Below the pieces are notes generated by a model, which worked only from the letters and a program-made list of their open reading frames with translations, was not told where the DNA came from and ran no database searches. Positions 8,054 to 16,379 of a DNA stretch of 64,000 nucleotides are shown in pieces; position 1 is the first letter of the stretch, and each line of letters starts with the position of its first letter. A program made the position numbers and the translations under genes. The DNA comes from UBA1231 sp045652765 (GTDB taxonomy: Bacteria; Bacillota_I; Bacilli_A; ML615J-28; CAG-313): NCBI GenBank assembly GCA_045652765.1, contig JAZOLG010000041.1, forward strand, positions 8,355 to 72,354. The letters are read 5' to 3'.

Positions 8054-10390
8054 ATGAATAAATTTGAAAAAAAATTAGAAATAGATGTTATTTTAAATGA
8101 ATTAAAAGAACATTGTATTATTGATAAAACAAAATTAATTGTCTCAAAACTAAAACCAAGTTCTGATTTATTATATTTAAATAATGAACTTGATAAGATA
8201 GATGAAGCTCTTCAAATTGTTGAAAGAATGGACAGAGCTCCAATAATGATGACAGAAGAATATGAATCTGCTATCAAACTTGCGGAAAAAGGTGGTGTTT
8301 TATCGGGAAATGAATTATACACTACTATTAAACTGTATAATACAATAAAATACAATATTTTATTTTTGAACTCTTTGAAAAAAGAAAATATTAATTGTAC
8401 TTATTATGAAGAATATGTTAATAATTTATATATTAATGAGTATTTATATAGCAGTTTAAAGAAAAGTGTTGACGAAGATGGTACAATTTTAGATAATGCT
8501 ACGCAACAATTAGCAAGTATTCGTCATCGTTTACATACTATTGATGCAAGAATTAAACAAAAATTACAAGAAATACTAGGTAAAGAAGCATCTAAACTGT
8601 CACAAAATACCATATCTATTCGTGATGGACATTATGTTTTACCTGTTAGAGCAGAATACAAAAATAGTTTTAAGGGATCTATATTAGATGTTTCTGGTAG
8701 TCAACAGACTGTTTATATTGAACCTCAACAAATTATTGAATTGACTAGTAAAAAAGCAGAACTTATACAAGAAGAAAAAGTTGAAATTGAAAGAATTCTT
8801 CGTTTCTTAAGTAAGGATGTAGGTAATGAAGCTACAATTTTACTTGAAAACTATAGCATAATAGTCAATATAGATTTGATGTTTGCAAAAGCAGTTCTAG
8901 CTAAGAAACAAGCAGCTGAAAGACCAAAAATTAATAATGAATTGATTTTAGATTTAGTAGATGCTCGTCATCCATTGTTGAAGGTAAAGAAAGTTATTCC
9001 TAATAACATTTCATTTGATAAATATCAAGGTATAGTTATTACTGGGCCTAATACGGGTGGTAAAACAGTTTTGTTAAAGACAGTTGGCCTTTTGACAATG
9101 ATGGTTAAATATGGCCTTCTAATTCCAGCATCTAAAAAAAGTAATGTAATGATTTATGATAATATTTATTGTGATATAGGTGATGATCAAAGTATTGAAT
9201 CGAATTTATCAACATTCTCGGCACATATGACTAATATTGTTAATATTATTGAAAGTGTTACTCCTAATTCATTAGTACTTTTTGATGAAATTGGTGGTGG
9301 AACTGACCCAACTGAAGGATCAAATCTTGCTATTGCTATTTTAGAATATCTTGTAAATAATAAAATTAGTTTTATTACAACTACGCATTATTCGGAATTA
9401 AAGACATATGCATATTCATCAACATTAATTGTTAATGCGTCTATGGAATTTAATAGAGATACACTTTCTCCTACATATCATTTAAAACTTGGGATTCCTG
9501 GGTCATCTAATGCCTTTGAAATTGCAAAAAAGCTAGGATTAAAGAGTGATATAATCGAAAATGCACGTTTGAGAACAATTGAAAATAGTAACGATGTATC
9601 TGAATTAATTAAAAAGTTGGAGCATACTTCTACAAAATTAGAAGAAAAACTTCAAGAAACTTTATTTGAAAAAACAGAATATATTAAACTTAATAAAGAA
9701 CTAGAGCTAAAACTAAAAAAGTTGGAAAAAGATAAAGAAAATATTTTAAACAAAATACAACAATCTGCTCTTGAAGAGGTTGAAAAAGTTAAAAATAATG
9801 CATTAGAACTTTTAGATGAAATTAAAAGTCAAAAATCAAACAATCTTAAATTACATGAGGCTATTGCATTACAAAAAATGGTTGATGATATAGAAGTTAA
9901 GACAAATAAACCTAAGAAAACTACTAAAAAAGTAAATACTAGACCTTTAAAAGAAGGCGATGATGTTTATTCTAAAGATTATGATCAATATGGTGTAATT
10001 GTTAAGAAATTAAAAAATGGTGACTTTAACGTTAATTTTGGTAACTTTGTTATTAAAATGGAATCAAGTGAATTAGAATTAGTTACAAAAGATGAAACAC
10101 CTAAACCAAAGGTAAATGTCACAAGAAGTGTTGTTTCAAAAGCAAGAGTAGGTTTATCACTTGATTTAAGAGGTGAACGTTATGAAGACGCTAAAGAAAA
10201 ACTTGATAGATATTTTGATGATGCATTGTTTTCAGGTATTAAGCAATTTACTATTATTCACGGATATGGTACAGGTACAATAAGAACACTAGTTCAAAAT
10301 TATGTTAAAAATAGCAAATTAGTTGATTCTTATCGTTATGGTGGCCAAGGCGAAGGAGGCATGGGTTCAACTGTTGTAACTTTAAAGTAA
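8054..10390 (+). CDS. mutS2: MutS2-family ATPase with Smr domain
   Basis: A 778-residue protein with a MutS-like lever and clamp region, an ABC-type ATPase with Walker A GPNTGGKT (331-338) and Walker B LFDEIGGGTDPTEG, a long Lys/Glu-rich coiled coil (about 510-620), a KOW-like segment, and a C-terminal Smr domain (LDLRGERYEDA and HGYGTGTIR, about 705-778). The family was first linked to suppression of recombination and is now also known to bind collided ribosomes and split them (RqcU, MutS2). The mismatch-recognition domain of true MutS is absent. GAGGT precedes the ATG at 8054. rnhC next door is its usual neighbour. Confidence 0.94.
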   Translation: MNKFEKKLEIDVILNELKEHCIIDKTKLIVSKLKPSSDLLYLNNELDKIDEALQIVERMDRAPIMMTEEYESAIKLAEKGGVLSGNELYTTIKLYNTIKYNILFLNSLKKENINCTYYEEYVNNLYINEYLYSSLKKSVDEDGTILDNATQQLASIRHRLHTIDARIKQKLQEILGKEASKLSQNTISIRDGHYVLPVRAEYKNSFKGSILDVSGSQQTVYIEPQQIIELTSKKAELIQEEKVEIERILRFLSKDVGNEATILLENYSIIVNIDLMFAKAVLAKKQAAERPKINNELILDLVDARHPLLKVKKVIPNNISFDKYQGIVITGPNTGGKTVLLKTVGLLTMMVKYGLLIPASKKSNVMIYDNIYCDIGDDQSIESNLSTFSAHMTNIVNIIESVTPNSLVLFDEIGGGTDPTEGSNLAIAILEYLVNNKISFITTTHYSELKTYAYSSTLIVNASMEFNRDTLSPTYHLKLGIPGSSNAFEIAKKLGLKSDIIENARLRTIENSNDVSELIKKLEHTSTKLEEKLQETLFEKTEYIKLNKELELKLKKLEKDKENILNKIQQSALEEVEKVKNNALELLDEIKSQKSNNLKLHEAIALQKMVDDIEVKTNKPKKTTKKVNTRPLKEGDDVYSKDYDQYGVIVKKLKNGDFNVNFGNFVIKMESSELELVTKDETPKPKVNVTRSVVSKARVGLSLDLRGERYEDAKEKLDRYFDDALFSGIKQFTIIHGYGTGTIRTLVQNYVKNSKLVDSYRYGGQGEGGMGSTVVTLK

Positions 10391-10397
10391 TATTTTC

Positions 10398-10427
10398 TTG
10401 CAAAAACTATTAATAAAATGTTATAAT
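10398..10427 (+). promoter_or_regulatory. SigA-type promoter, extended -10
   Basis: TTGCAA (10398-10403), 18-nt spacer, TGTTATAAT with the -10 at 10422-10427. The predicted start of transcription falls at or just before GGGAGG (10434-10439), so the 5' leader is very short. Confidence 0.75.
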
Positions 10428-10444
10428 ATAGATGGGAGGTTTTT

Positions 10445-11047
10445 ATGATAAAAAGAAAACAAAATAAATCATTAAGTCATGAAAGATTTAATAGTTTATT
10501 TAGTAAGAGTAAGACTTATCGACCTTTGTTTATTGATGTAGAATCATTTGATGATTTAAATGCTAGAAACAAAGACACTGAAAAAGAAAATAGAGATAAT
10601 GTCATTACTACAAAAGTAGTAAAAAAACCTTCTAAATTAACTATTATTGAACCTACTTTTACTAATTTTTTACATCAATTAAATCCTGATATGAAGTATT
10701 TGTATAATGAAATTAAAAATTTACTATTAAGTTATAATGAAATGATTTCAAATATAGGAATATACGCTGAAACTTTTATGATTAATAAAAAGTTACAATT
10801 TACTTTGTCTTTTGTTGGTAATTATGTTCAACTAAAATATAACAAAGTAATATATAATATTGATGCAGTGAATAAAATTAAATTACTAGATGATGAAATA
10901 AAACTTTTGATGCATGAAAACAATGTTAATAAAAAAGCTGATTATCAAAAGGTTGATTATATTAGCGAATTTCCTCAACTAGATAAATGTGTAATTATGG
11001 ATGAAGAAATAGTAGGAAATCTACCATTTAAAACAATAAAAAAATAA
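10445..11047 (+). CDS. Conserved-looking hypothetical protein
   Basis: A 200-residue soluble protein I do not recognise. The first 70 residues are Lys, Arg and Ser-rich (KRKQNKSLSHERF) and look disordered. Residues 75-200 look folded, with alternating helix and strand (FTNFLHQLNPDMKYLYNEIKNLL, then LSFVGNYVQLKYNKVIYNID). No signal peptide, transmembrane segment or catalytic motif is apparent. It has its own promoter and a strong GGGAGG before the ATG at 10445. The Fic gene starts only 14 nt after its stop, so the two are probably co-transcribed; a functional link to Fic is unproven. Confidence 0.7.
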   Translation: MIKRKQNKSLSHERFNSLFSKSKTYRPLFIDVESFDDLNARNKDTEKENRDNVITTKVVKKPSKLTIIEPTFTNFLHQLNPDMKYLYNEIKNLLLSYNEMISNIGIYAETFMINKKLQFTLSFVGNYVQLKYNKVIYNIDAVNKIKLLDDEIKLLMHENNVNKKADYQKVDYISEFPQLDKCVIMDEEIVGNLPFKTIKK

Positions 11048-11061
11048 AGGAGAGGATTATT

Positions 11062-11784
11062 ATGAATTTATTAGAAAAAAAAGAGTATGTTTTACAAAAC
11101 ATTGGTGTTGTACCTATTGAAGAATTAGATGCTTACAACGAAAACTTTGCACATGTATTTACAAAAAACTCATCTTCATTTGAAGGTGAAAGAGTAACTC
11201 TTGCTCAAGTAATTCAAGTAGTTAAAGGTAGTAAGTTTAGTGGAGATGAAATTCTTGATCGTACAATTTATAATAACTATGTAACATTCCAAGAAGTTAT
11301 GGAAGACGCAAAGTTAAAAAAACCACTTACTGAAGAATATTTGAAAGATATTCATGAAAAATTAATGGCTGGTATTCAAAATGGTGGTTTATATCGTAAT
11401 GTTGATATTAAAATCAAAGGCAGCAATCATACTCCATGCAGCTATTTAAAAGTTTATGACAGAATGGCTAAATTCTTTTATGATATTAATGCTGGAGAAA
11501 AATCTGATTTAGAACTAGTTGCATATACTCATTTACAAATTGCAAAAGTTCATCCATTCCTAGATGGTAACGGACGTTTAGCAAGATTAATGCTTAATTA
11601 TCAATTAGTTGCAGCAGGATATTTACCTGTTTCATTTAAAGCAAAAGTTAAAGAAAGATATTTTAACGCCTTAGAAGAATTTAAAGTAAATAAAACAGAA
11701 GAACCATTTATGGCTCTTTTAGATAAAGTATTAAATCGTGAATATGATCGTATGATCGAATTAATCGATAAATATAAAAAATAA
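11062..11784 (+). CDS. Fic-domain AMP-transferase, self-inhibited type
   Basis: A 240-residue protein whose core carries an intact Fic motif HPFLDGNGRLAR (residues 164-175), with the catalytic His and the phosphate-binding GNGR. Fic proteins transfer AMP (or other nucleotide parts) to target proteins. An inhibitory-helix motif of the form (S/T)xxxE(G/N) is visible near the N-terminus as SSSFEG (37-42). This marks a class II protein whose Glu blocks the ATP site. GGAGAGG precedes the ATG at 11062. A GN(K/R)R-type antitoxin is not seen nearby, so it is probably a self-regulated enzyme. The target is unknown. Confidence 0.88.
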   Translation: MNLLEKKEYVLQNIGVVPIEELDAYNENFAHVFTKNSSSFEGERVTLAQVIQVVKGSKFSGDEILDRTIYNNYVTFQEVMEDAKLKKPLTEEYLKDIHEKLMAGIQNGGLYRNVDIKIKGSNHTPCSYLKVYDRMAKFFYDINAGEKSDLELVAYTHLQIAKVHPFLDGNGRLARLMLNYQLVAAGYLPVSFKAKVKERYFNALEEFKVNKTEEPFMALLDKVLNREYDRMIELIDKYKK

Positions 11785-11799
11785 TAATCAAAATAACTA

Positions 11800-11825
11800 A
11801 AAACACTAACGAACGTTAGTGTTTT
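11800..11825 (+). terminator. Terminator after the Fic gene
   Basis: AAAACACTAACG (11800-11811), AA, CGTTAGTGTTTT (11814-11825) followed by more T residues: a perfect 12-bp stem. Confidence 0.85.
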
Positions 11826-11857
11826 TTATTATATTACTTTAAAAAAATATCAAAAAA

Positions 11858-11866
11858 TGATATAAT
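11858..11866 (+). promoter_or_regulatory. Extended -10 promoter of the DUF402 gene
   Basis: TGATATAAT (11858-11866) precedes the gene by about 22 nt. The -35 region (TTTAAA near 11838) is weak, so the extended -10 probably carries recognition. Confidence 0.6.
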
Positions 11867-11888
11867 ATCAGTGAGAAAAGAGGTCATT

Positions 11889-12419
11889 ATGAATAACAAA
11901 ATAGAAATTATTAGTTATAAACATAATGGTGACCTGCATCGTGTCTGGCATAATGCTAATGTTGTTCGACATAATGAAAAAGAATTTGTAGTAGTAAATG
12001 ATCACGCTAACGTTATTGATGGCGACGGAAGACGTTGGAAAACAAAAGAACCGGCAGTATGCTATTTTTATAAAGATTATTGGTTTAATGTAATATGCAT
12101 GCTAAGAAATGGTTCAATATATTATTACTGCAATCTAAGTTCACCTTATGTTGTCGATAGTGAAGGTATTAAGTACATTGATTACGAGTTAGATGTTAAA
12201 GTATTCCCAAGTGGAGATCGATTGATTTTGGACCGAGATGAATTTGAATTCAATCAAATTCATTACAATTATTCACAAGAATTAATTAATATTATTGAAA
12301 AACAGCTTAAGGTTTTGCTGGAAATGATTGATTCTAAAGAAGGACCATTTTCATCTGAATTAGTTTTTGGTGATTACGACCTATACACTATGAAGAAAAA
12401 AACAAAAGTAAAAAAATAA
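11889..12419 (+). CDS. DUF402 nucleoside tri- and diphosphatase
   Basis: A 176-residue protein of the DUF402 family, the same length as Bacillus YgaC. Family features include the central DGDGRRWKTKEPAVCYFY and the conserved acidic segment YIDYELDVKVFPSGDRLILDRDEFE, which forms the metal site. Characterised homologues hydrolyse nucleoside tri- and diphosphates, and a relative acts on RNA 5' ends. The ATG at 11889 with AGAGG upstream gives a family-like N-terminus. An in-frame GTG at 11871 would add residues with no support. It stands alone between two terminators. Confidence 0.82.
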   Translation: MNNKIEIISYKHNGDLHRVWHNANVVRHNEKEFVVVNDHANVIDGDGRRWKTKEPAVCYFYKDYWFNVICMLRNGSIYYYCNLSSPYVVDSEGIKYIDYELDVKVFPSGDRLILDRDEFEFNQIHYNYSQELINIIEKQLKVLLEMIDSKEGPFSSELVFGDYDLYTMKKKTKVKK

Positions 12420-12441
12420 AATGGATATTTCCATTTTATTT
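12414..12441 (+). terminator. Terminator after the DUF402 gene
   Basis: AAATAAAATGG (12414-12424), six-base loop, CCATTTTATTT (12431-12441), then a T-run. Confidence 0.8.
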
Positions 12442-12453
12442 TTTTATTTATTG

Positions 12454-12482
12454 GTCATATTTTAAATATTTATTCATAAAAT
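12454..12482 (+). promoter_or_regulatory. Candidate SigE-type sporulation promoter of spoIVA
   Basis: GTCATATT at 12454-12461 and CATAAAAT at 12475-12482 with a 13-nt spacer resemble the mother-cell SigE consensus (kmATATT and CATACA-T). In Bacillus spoIVA is transcribed by SigE. A TTGACA at 12486-12491 nearby could instead be part of a SigA promoter with a poor -10. This was assigned by eye. Confidence 0.5.
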
Positions 12483-12524
12483 TTATTGACATAATAATAT
12501 CGGGATAAATTATGACGAAAGAGA

Positions 12525-14042
12525 GTGAAGAAAATTAGAAAAGTTATCCCCCCAATTTTGGGCTTTTCTAACAATGATATGAGTGATAGTGTAATTAAAG
12601 ATGTTGCGACTCGTACTAATGGAGAAATCTACTTAGGCGTAGTTGGTTCAGTTAGAAGTGGGAAAAGTACTTTTATTCGTCGTTTTATCGAAAGAAAAGT
12701 ACTACCTTTAGTGGATGAAGAAAGCGTGAAACAAAAAATAATTGATGAACTTCCACAAAGTGGTGATGGTAAAACAATAATGACAGTTGAACCTAAATTT
12801 ATACCAAGTAATCAAACGTTTATCAATTTTGAAGATATAGGTTTTAACGTCAGACTTGTAGATTGTGTAGGATATGTTATTCCGTCATCAAAAGGTTATT
12901 TAAATGAGGATGGTTCTAATAGAATGGTGAAAACACCTTGGTTTACCGAAGAGGTTAGTTTTCAAGAAGCAGCAACAATTGGAACAAAGAAAGTTATTGA
13001 TGCTCATTCACATGTAGGAATTATTATTACAAGTGATGGAAGTTTTGGCGAATTTACGGAAAATGAATATGACAATGTTTTAGAAAAAGTAGTTGGTGAA
13101 TTACAAAATGCTGACAAACCATTTGTAATAGTATTAAATACAATATCACCTAATAGTGATTATGTAAAAGATAAGGTAGAAAATTTAAAAGAACAATATG
13201 GTACTGCAGTAATAGCATTAAATGTCAACGAAATGACGGAAAATGATATTGATAATCTTCTTAAAGAAGCATTAAGTGAATTTAAAATCAATGATTTATC
13301 AATTGATTTGCCAGAATGGGTTAGTAATTTAAGTTCAACTATTTCATATAAATCTCAACTTAATCAAGTTTTAAATGATTTAAAAAAATATGAAAGAATG
13401 AAAGAAGCATACTCTTTACAAGATACTCTAGTACAATCAGGATTATTTGAATCTGCTAAAATTACAGAAATTGACTCTGGAACAGGTAATGTAACAATTA
13501 GTTTGGAAGTGAATGATGATATTTATAGTTCTTGTATTGAAGAAATAATTGGTGATAAATTAGATGATAAAGCAAAACTTATAGAAATTTTACAAGACTA
13601 TCAAGAAAATAAAATCATGTGCAACAAAATTAAACCAGCTTTAAAAGGTTTAGAAACGCAAGGATATGGTATAGCTTTGCCAGAAATCACTGATATGCAA
13701 TTGTCAAACCCGGAATTATCTAAACAAGGTGGAAGATACGGCATTAAAATAAACGCTACTGCACCGGCTATTTTTATGGTTAAAATAGATGTCGAATCTT
13801 CATTTGAACCAATTATTGGATCAAAAGAGCAGGCTGAAGTGTTAGTTGAACATATGACTAAAGATAGTAATGAAAATATTTGGAATAGTGAAATTTTTGG
13901 AAGAAAATTGTGCGATGTTATTAATGATGGTGTAAGAGCTAAAATTAATGCTATTCCAGAAGTTGTTCAGTACAAATATAAAGATGCAATTAATAAAGTT
14001 GTTAATAAAACTAAAGGCGGAGTAATAGCAATTGTATTATAA
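12525..14042 (+). CDS. spoIVA: Stage IV sporulation protein A, coat-basement ATPase
   Basis: A 505-residue protein that matches SpoIVA along its length. It has Walker A GSVRSGKST (41-49), DELPQSGDGKTIMTVEPKF, LVDCVGY, HSHVGIIITSDGSFGE, the C-terminal IWNSEIFGR, and an end (GGVIAIVL) like the conserved tail. SpoIVA is made in the mother cell and polymerises with ATP hydrolysis on the forespore surface as the platform for the coat. The GTG at 12525 has only a weak AAAGAG before it. The ATG at 12579 (MSDSVIKDVATRTNG) aligns better with the Bacillus N-terminus but lacks a visible ribosome-binding site, so the start is uncertain. HU follows, as in Bacillus. Confidence 0.95.
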   Translation: MKKIRKVIPPILGFSNNDMSDSVIKDVATRTNGEIYLGVVGSVRSGKSTFIRRFIERKVLPLVDEESVKQKIIDELPQSGDGKTIMTVEPKFIPSNQTFINFEDIGFNVRLVDCVGYVIPSSKGYLNEDGSNRMVKTPWFTEEVSFQEAATIGTKKVIDAHSHVGIIITSDGSFGEFTENEYDNVLEKVVGELQNADKPFVIVLNTISPNSDYVKDKVENLKEQYGTAVIALNVNEMTENDIDNLLKEALSEFKINDLSIDLPEWVSNLSSTISYKSQLNQVLNDLKKYERMKEAYSLQDTLVQSGLFESAKITEIDSGTGNVTISLEVNDDIYSSCIEEIIGDKLDDKAKLIEILQDYQENKIMCNKIKPALKGLETQGYGIALPEITDMQLSNPELSKQGGRYGIKINATAPAIFMVKIDVESSFEPIIGSKEQAEVLVEHMTKDSNENIWNSEIFGRKLCDVINDGVRAKINAIPEVVQYKYKDAINKVVNKTKGGVIAIVL

Positions 14043-14068
14043 AAAAAGTGGCTTTTTACCTATATTTT

Positions 14069-14097
14069 TTGACAAATGATTCAAAAAATGATATAAT
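14069..14097 (+). promoter_or_regulatory. SigA promoter of the HU gene
   Basis: A near-consensus promoter: TTGACA (14069-14074), 17-nt spacer, TATAAT (14092-14097) with an upstream TGA making an extended -10. This would keep HU expressed in growth independently of spoIVA. Confidence 0.9.
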
Positions 14098-14116
14098 TGT
14101 TATGAGGTAATAAGAC

Positions 14117-14395
14117 ATGAAGAAAAAAGATATTATTGAAGCTATTTTCCAAAATAATGAATATTATAAACAAGATATTGAAAATGTAGTAAATCAAGTA
14201 TTTGAAATTTTAACAAAAGGATTAGAGACTGAAGATAAGGTAATGATTAGTAATTTTGGAACTTTTGAAAAAGTTTTGCAAGAAGATTACTATGGTGTTA
14301 ATCCTATTACTGGTGAAAGACAACTTGTCAAAGGTGGCTATAGAATTCGCTTTACTTCCAGCAAACATTTAAAAGAATGTATAAACAAAAAATAA
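14117..14395 (+). CDS. hbs: HU-family DNA-binding protein
   Basis: A 92-residue histone-like protein of the HU/IHF family. It begins MKKKDIIEAIF, continues through the dimer-forming helices to MISNFGTFEK, and has the DNA-binding beta-arm region with NPITGERQLV in place of the usual NPxTGE. It bends and packages the chromosome. The strong SigA promoter and GAGGT before the ATG fit high expression. The spoIVA-HU gene order matches Bacillus (spoIVA-hbs). Length and motifs are normal. Confidence 0.93.
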   Translation: MKKKDIIEAIFQNNEYYKQDIENVVNQVFEILTKGLETEDKVMISNFGTFEKVLQEDYYGVNPITGERQLVKGGYRIRFTSSKHLKECINKK

Positions 14396-14434
14396 GGCTT
14401 ATTTCAAGAACAATTGTTCTTAAAAATAAGCCTT
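14394..14434. terminator. Bidirectional terminator, HU and CPBP protease
   Basis: A long inverted repeat: AAGGCTTATTTCAAGAACAA (14394-14413) against TTGTTCTTAAAAATAAGCCTT (14414-14434), with one small bulge, followed by a T-run, between convergent genes. Confidence 0.85.
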
Positions 14435-14437
14435 TTT

Positions 14438-15307
14438 TTATATAAATTTAATAAGTAATAAATTTATTATTACTGATGCTGCATTGTTGAACATGTGAAC
14501 AAGAGTAGGTACAACGAAGTTTTCATCAGAATCTGCATAAATGTATCCTAATACACATCCCATGACACAATATGGAATACCAAGTAAAAATTCTGTAATG
14601 ATTAATTTAAATGATGAACCATCTAAAATCATAATTAATATAGCGGTAGCAACATGGATTCCTCCAAATAGTATACCAGTAATTAAAATTTTTAAATTTT
14701 TTGAAAGATTATATCGTTTTAAATAACTAAACATTGATTTTCTAAAAATTAATTCTTCAACAATAGGAGCTGCAATTATTAATATACCACAGTATAATAT
14801 AACAGCAAAAGTTTGTGATGAATGTAACATATCAACAATTTGTGTTTGATTTTCAGATTCATCAACGATTCTAAGTAGCATTAAAACTAAATTGCATATG
14901 TAAGAGGCAATGTAAACAAAACAAATCCCTTTGCCAGCTTTTTTAAAAGTGCTTTTAAGATTAATTTTAGTTCTTAGTAAATCGTTCTGGATAGCTTTAC
15001 GTAATAATAATACTAAAACTATAAATATAGCAAGATATACACTTATTTGTGTCCATAAATTAACAAAATCTGAAAAATGCTGTGTATATACCAATTCACC
15101 GTTAGTGTTTTGATATCCACTTGGCATATCAAATATTAATTTATATAATGCCATTATGATTGTTTGAGCAACAGATGATGCGAAATACATGCATATAAAG
15201 TAAATAATAATTGTTTTTAGATAATGGTTCGATGGATATTCAATATCAACAGATGAGGTAGATATTGAATCACTATTAATATCGATTGTTTTATTTTGAT
15301 TATTCAT
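14438..15307 (-). CDS. CPBP-family intramembrane metalloprotease
   Basis: A 289-residue membrane protein with six or more hydrophobic segments and the three CPBP (Abi/CAAX protease-like) motifs: EELIFR with the Glu pair and Arg, FGGIHV with a catalytic-type His, and VPTLVHMFNN with the last His and Asn. These enzymes cleave inside membranes; substrates are unknown, and relatives serve in peptide immunity or protein sorting. The ATG at 15307 follows AAGGTGA on the reverse strand. A reading frame extends upstream without a ribosome-binding site. It opposes the local direction of transcription. Confidence 0.85.
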   Translation of the reverse strand: MNNQNKTIDINSDSISTSSVDIEYPSNHYLKTIIIYFICMYFASSVAQTIIMALYKLIFDMPSGYQNTNGELVYTQHFSDFVNLWTQISVYLAIFIVLVLLLRKAIQNDLLRTKINLKSTFKKAGKGICFVYIASYICNLVLMLLRIVDESENQTQIVDMLHSSQTFAVILYCGILIIAAPIVEELIFRKSMFSYLKRYNLSKNLKILITGILFGGIHVATAILIMILDGSSFKLIITEFLLGIPYCVMGCVLGYIYADSDENFVVPTLVHMFNNAASVIINLLLIKFI

Positions 15308-15417
15308 TAAATCACCTTCTTTATTATAATATAACATTTTTACAAAAAAAATACAAATGTTATTATAAAAATTGGAATAAAACATAATTATATAGCGTAG
15401 TATTAATGAGGTGTTTT

Positions 15418-16266
15418 ATGAAGAAAAGAATAATAATAATTGTTGCTTGTATATTAGGTGTTGTAGCAATTACAGCATTAATTATACCTAAAGATGTTTA
15501 TGCAAAATGGTTTGGTAAAAATAATGTCAATGAAAATCAAAGTGCATACAATTTATTAGTATATACTAAAAGTGATAAAAACCAAGTTGTTGGCGTTAAT
15601 GTTGGAGTGGAAACATTAGAAGAAGATCAAATAAGACAAAAATGGGATATTTTGACTTCCAATTCTGATTTATTACCAGAAGGTTATGCTAGTTTATTGA
15701 CTAAAGATATTGTATTAAATGATTATCAAATTGATGAAAGAACATTAAAATTAGATGTTTCGGAAAATATCATAGATATAAATCGACAAGCATTGGAAGC
15801 TTTGGTGTGGACATATGTAAATGATGATATTGATAATTTAGAAATTTATGTCAATGGTAAAATAATTAATGAAGTTAGTGATTATACATTTTATGAATTA
15901 AATAAGAATATGGGTATTAATTTAACATATGAAACATTATATTTATACGAGTCAACTGCAACAACAGTTGTATATCATGAAGACAATTGCATACGTCCAG
16001 TTACATATTTTCATTTGAATGATGATTTATGTGATTATATTGTTATGAAAATATTAGATAATATTGATTTAAATGAATATGATTATACATTAGAAGACAG
16101 TGTATTAACCCTTGATTTTGTTGATGCAAGTATTCTATCAACTAATCAAATAGCATCAATTTCTGAAACGGTTGCATTAAATTTTGATTTAAATAGTTTA
16201 AACATTAACAATAATGAAAATGTGTTTTATCAAAGAGTATTTAATGAAATTGTAGAAAACGAATAA
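15418..16266 (+). CDS. GerMN-domain sporulation protein (GerM-like)
   Basis: A 282-residue exported or membrane-anchored protein. Residues 4-27 form a single hydrophobic helix after KKR. IVAC at 8-11 resembles a lipobox but the hydrophobic stretch before it is too short, so an uncleaved anchor is likelier. Two GerMN-like repeats follow (about 45-165 and 175-275). The first has the typical LKLDVSENIIDIN, then ALEALVWTYVND and LEIYVNG. GerM is needed for sporulation and germination in Bacillus, where it precedes rph and rdgB; here the RdgB fusion also follows. AGGTG precedes the ATG at 15418. The family call rests on the pattern and the gene order. Confidence 0.75.
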   Translation: MKKRIIIIVACILGVVAITALIIPKDVYAKWFGKNNVNENQSAYNLLVYTKSDKNQVVGVNVGVETLEEDQIRQKWDILTSNSDLLPEGYASLLTKDIVLNDYQIDERTLKLDVSENIIDINRQALEALVWTYVNDDIDNLEIYVNGKIINEVSDYTFYELNKNMGINLTYETLYLYESTATTVVYHEDNCIRPVTYFHLNDDLCDYIVMKILDNIDLNEYDYTLEDSVLTLDFVDASILSTNQIASISETVALNFDLNSLNINNNENVFYQRVFNEIVENE

Positions 16267-16290
16267 AAAAGTGAAGAAATTCACTTTTTT
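16265..16290 (+). terminator. Terminator after the gerM-like gene
   Basis: AAAAAAGTGAA (16265-16275), GAAA loop, TTCACTTTTTT (16280-16290). Confidence 0.85.
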
Positions 16291-16301
16291 ATTTTATTGA
16301 C

Positions 16302-16330
16302 TTGAAAATTTATGAAAATAAGCGTATAAT
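16302..16330 (+). promoter_or_regulatory. SigA promoter of the RdgB fusion
   Basis: TTGAAA (16302-16307), 17-nt spacer, TATAAT (16325-16330). Confidence 0.75.
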
Positions 16331-16379
16331 AAGTAAATGTAAAAGGTAAAAAAATAGAGATTGTATAAATGAGGTATTT

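Noticed and set aside
11062..11784. Fic toxin-antitoxin pair
   Set aside because: The Fic protein carries its own inhibitory motif, and the gene upstream lacks any antitoxin-like sequence. There is no sign of plasmid or mobile context.
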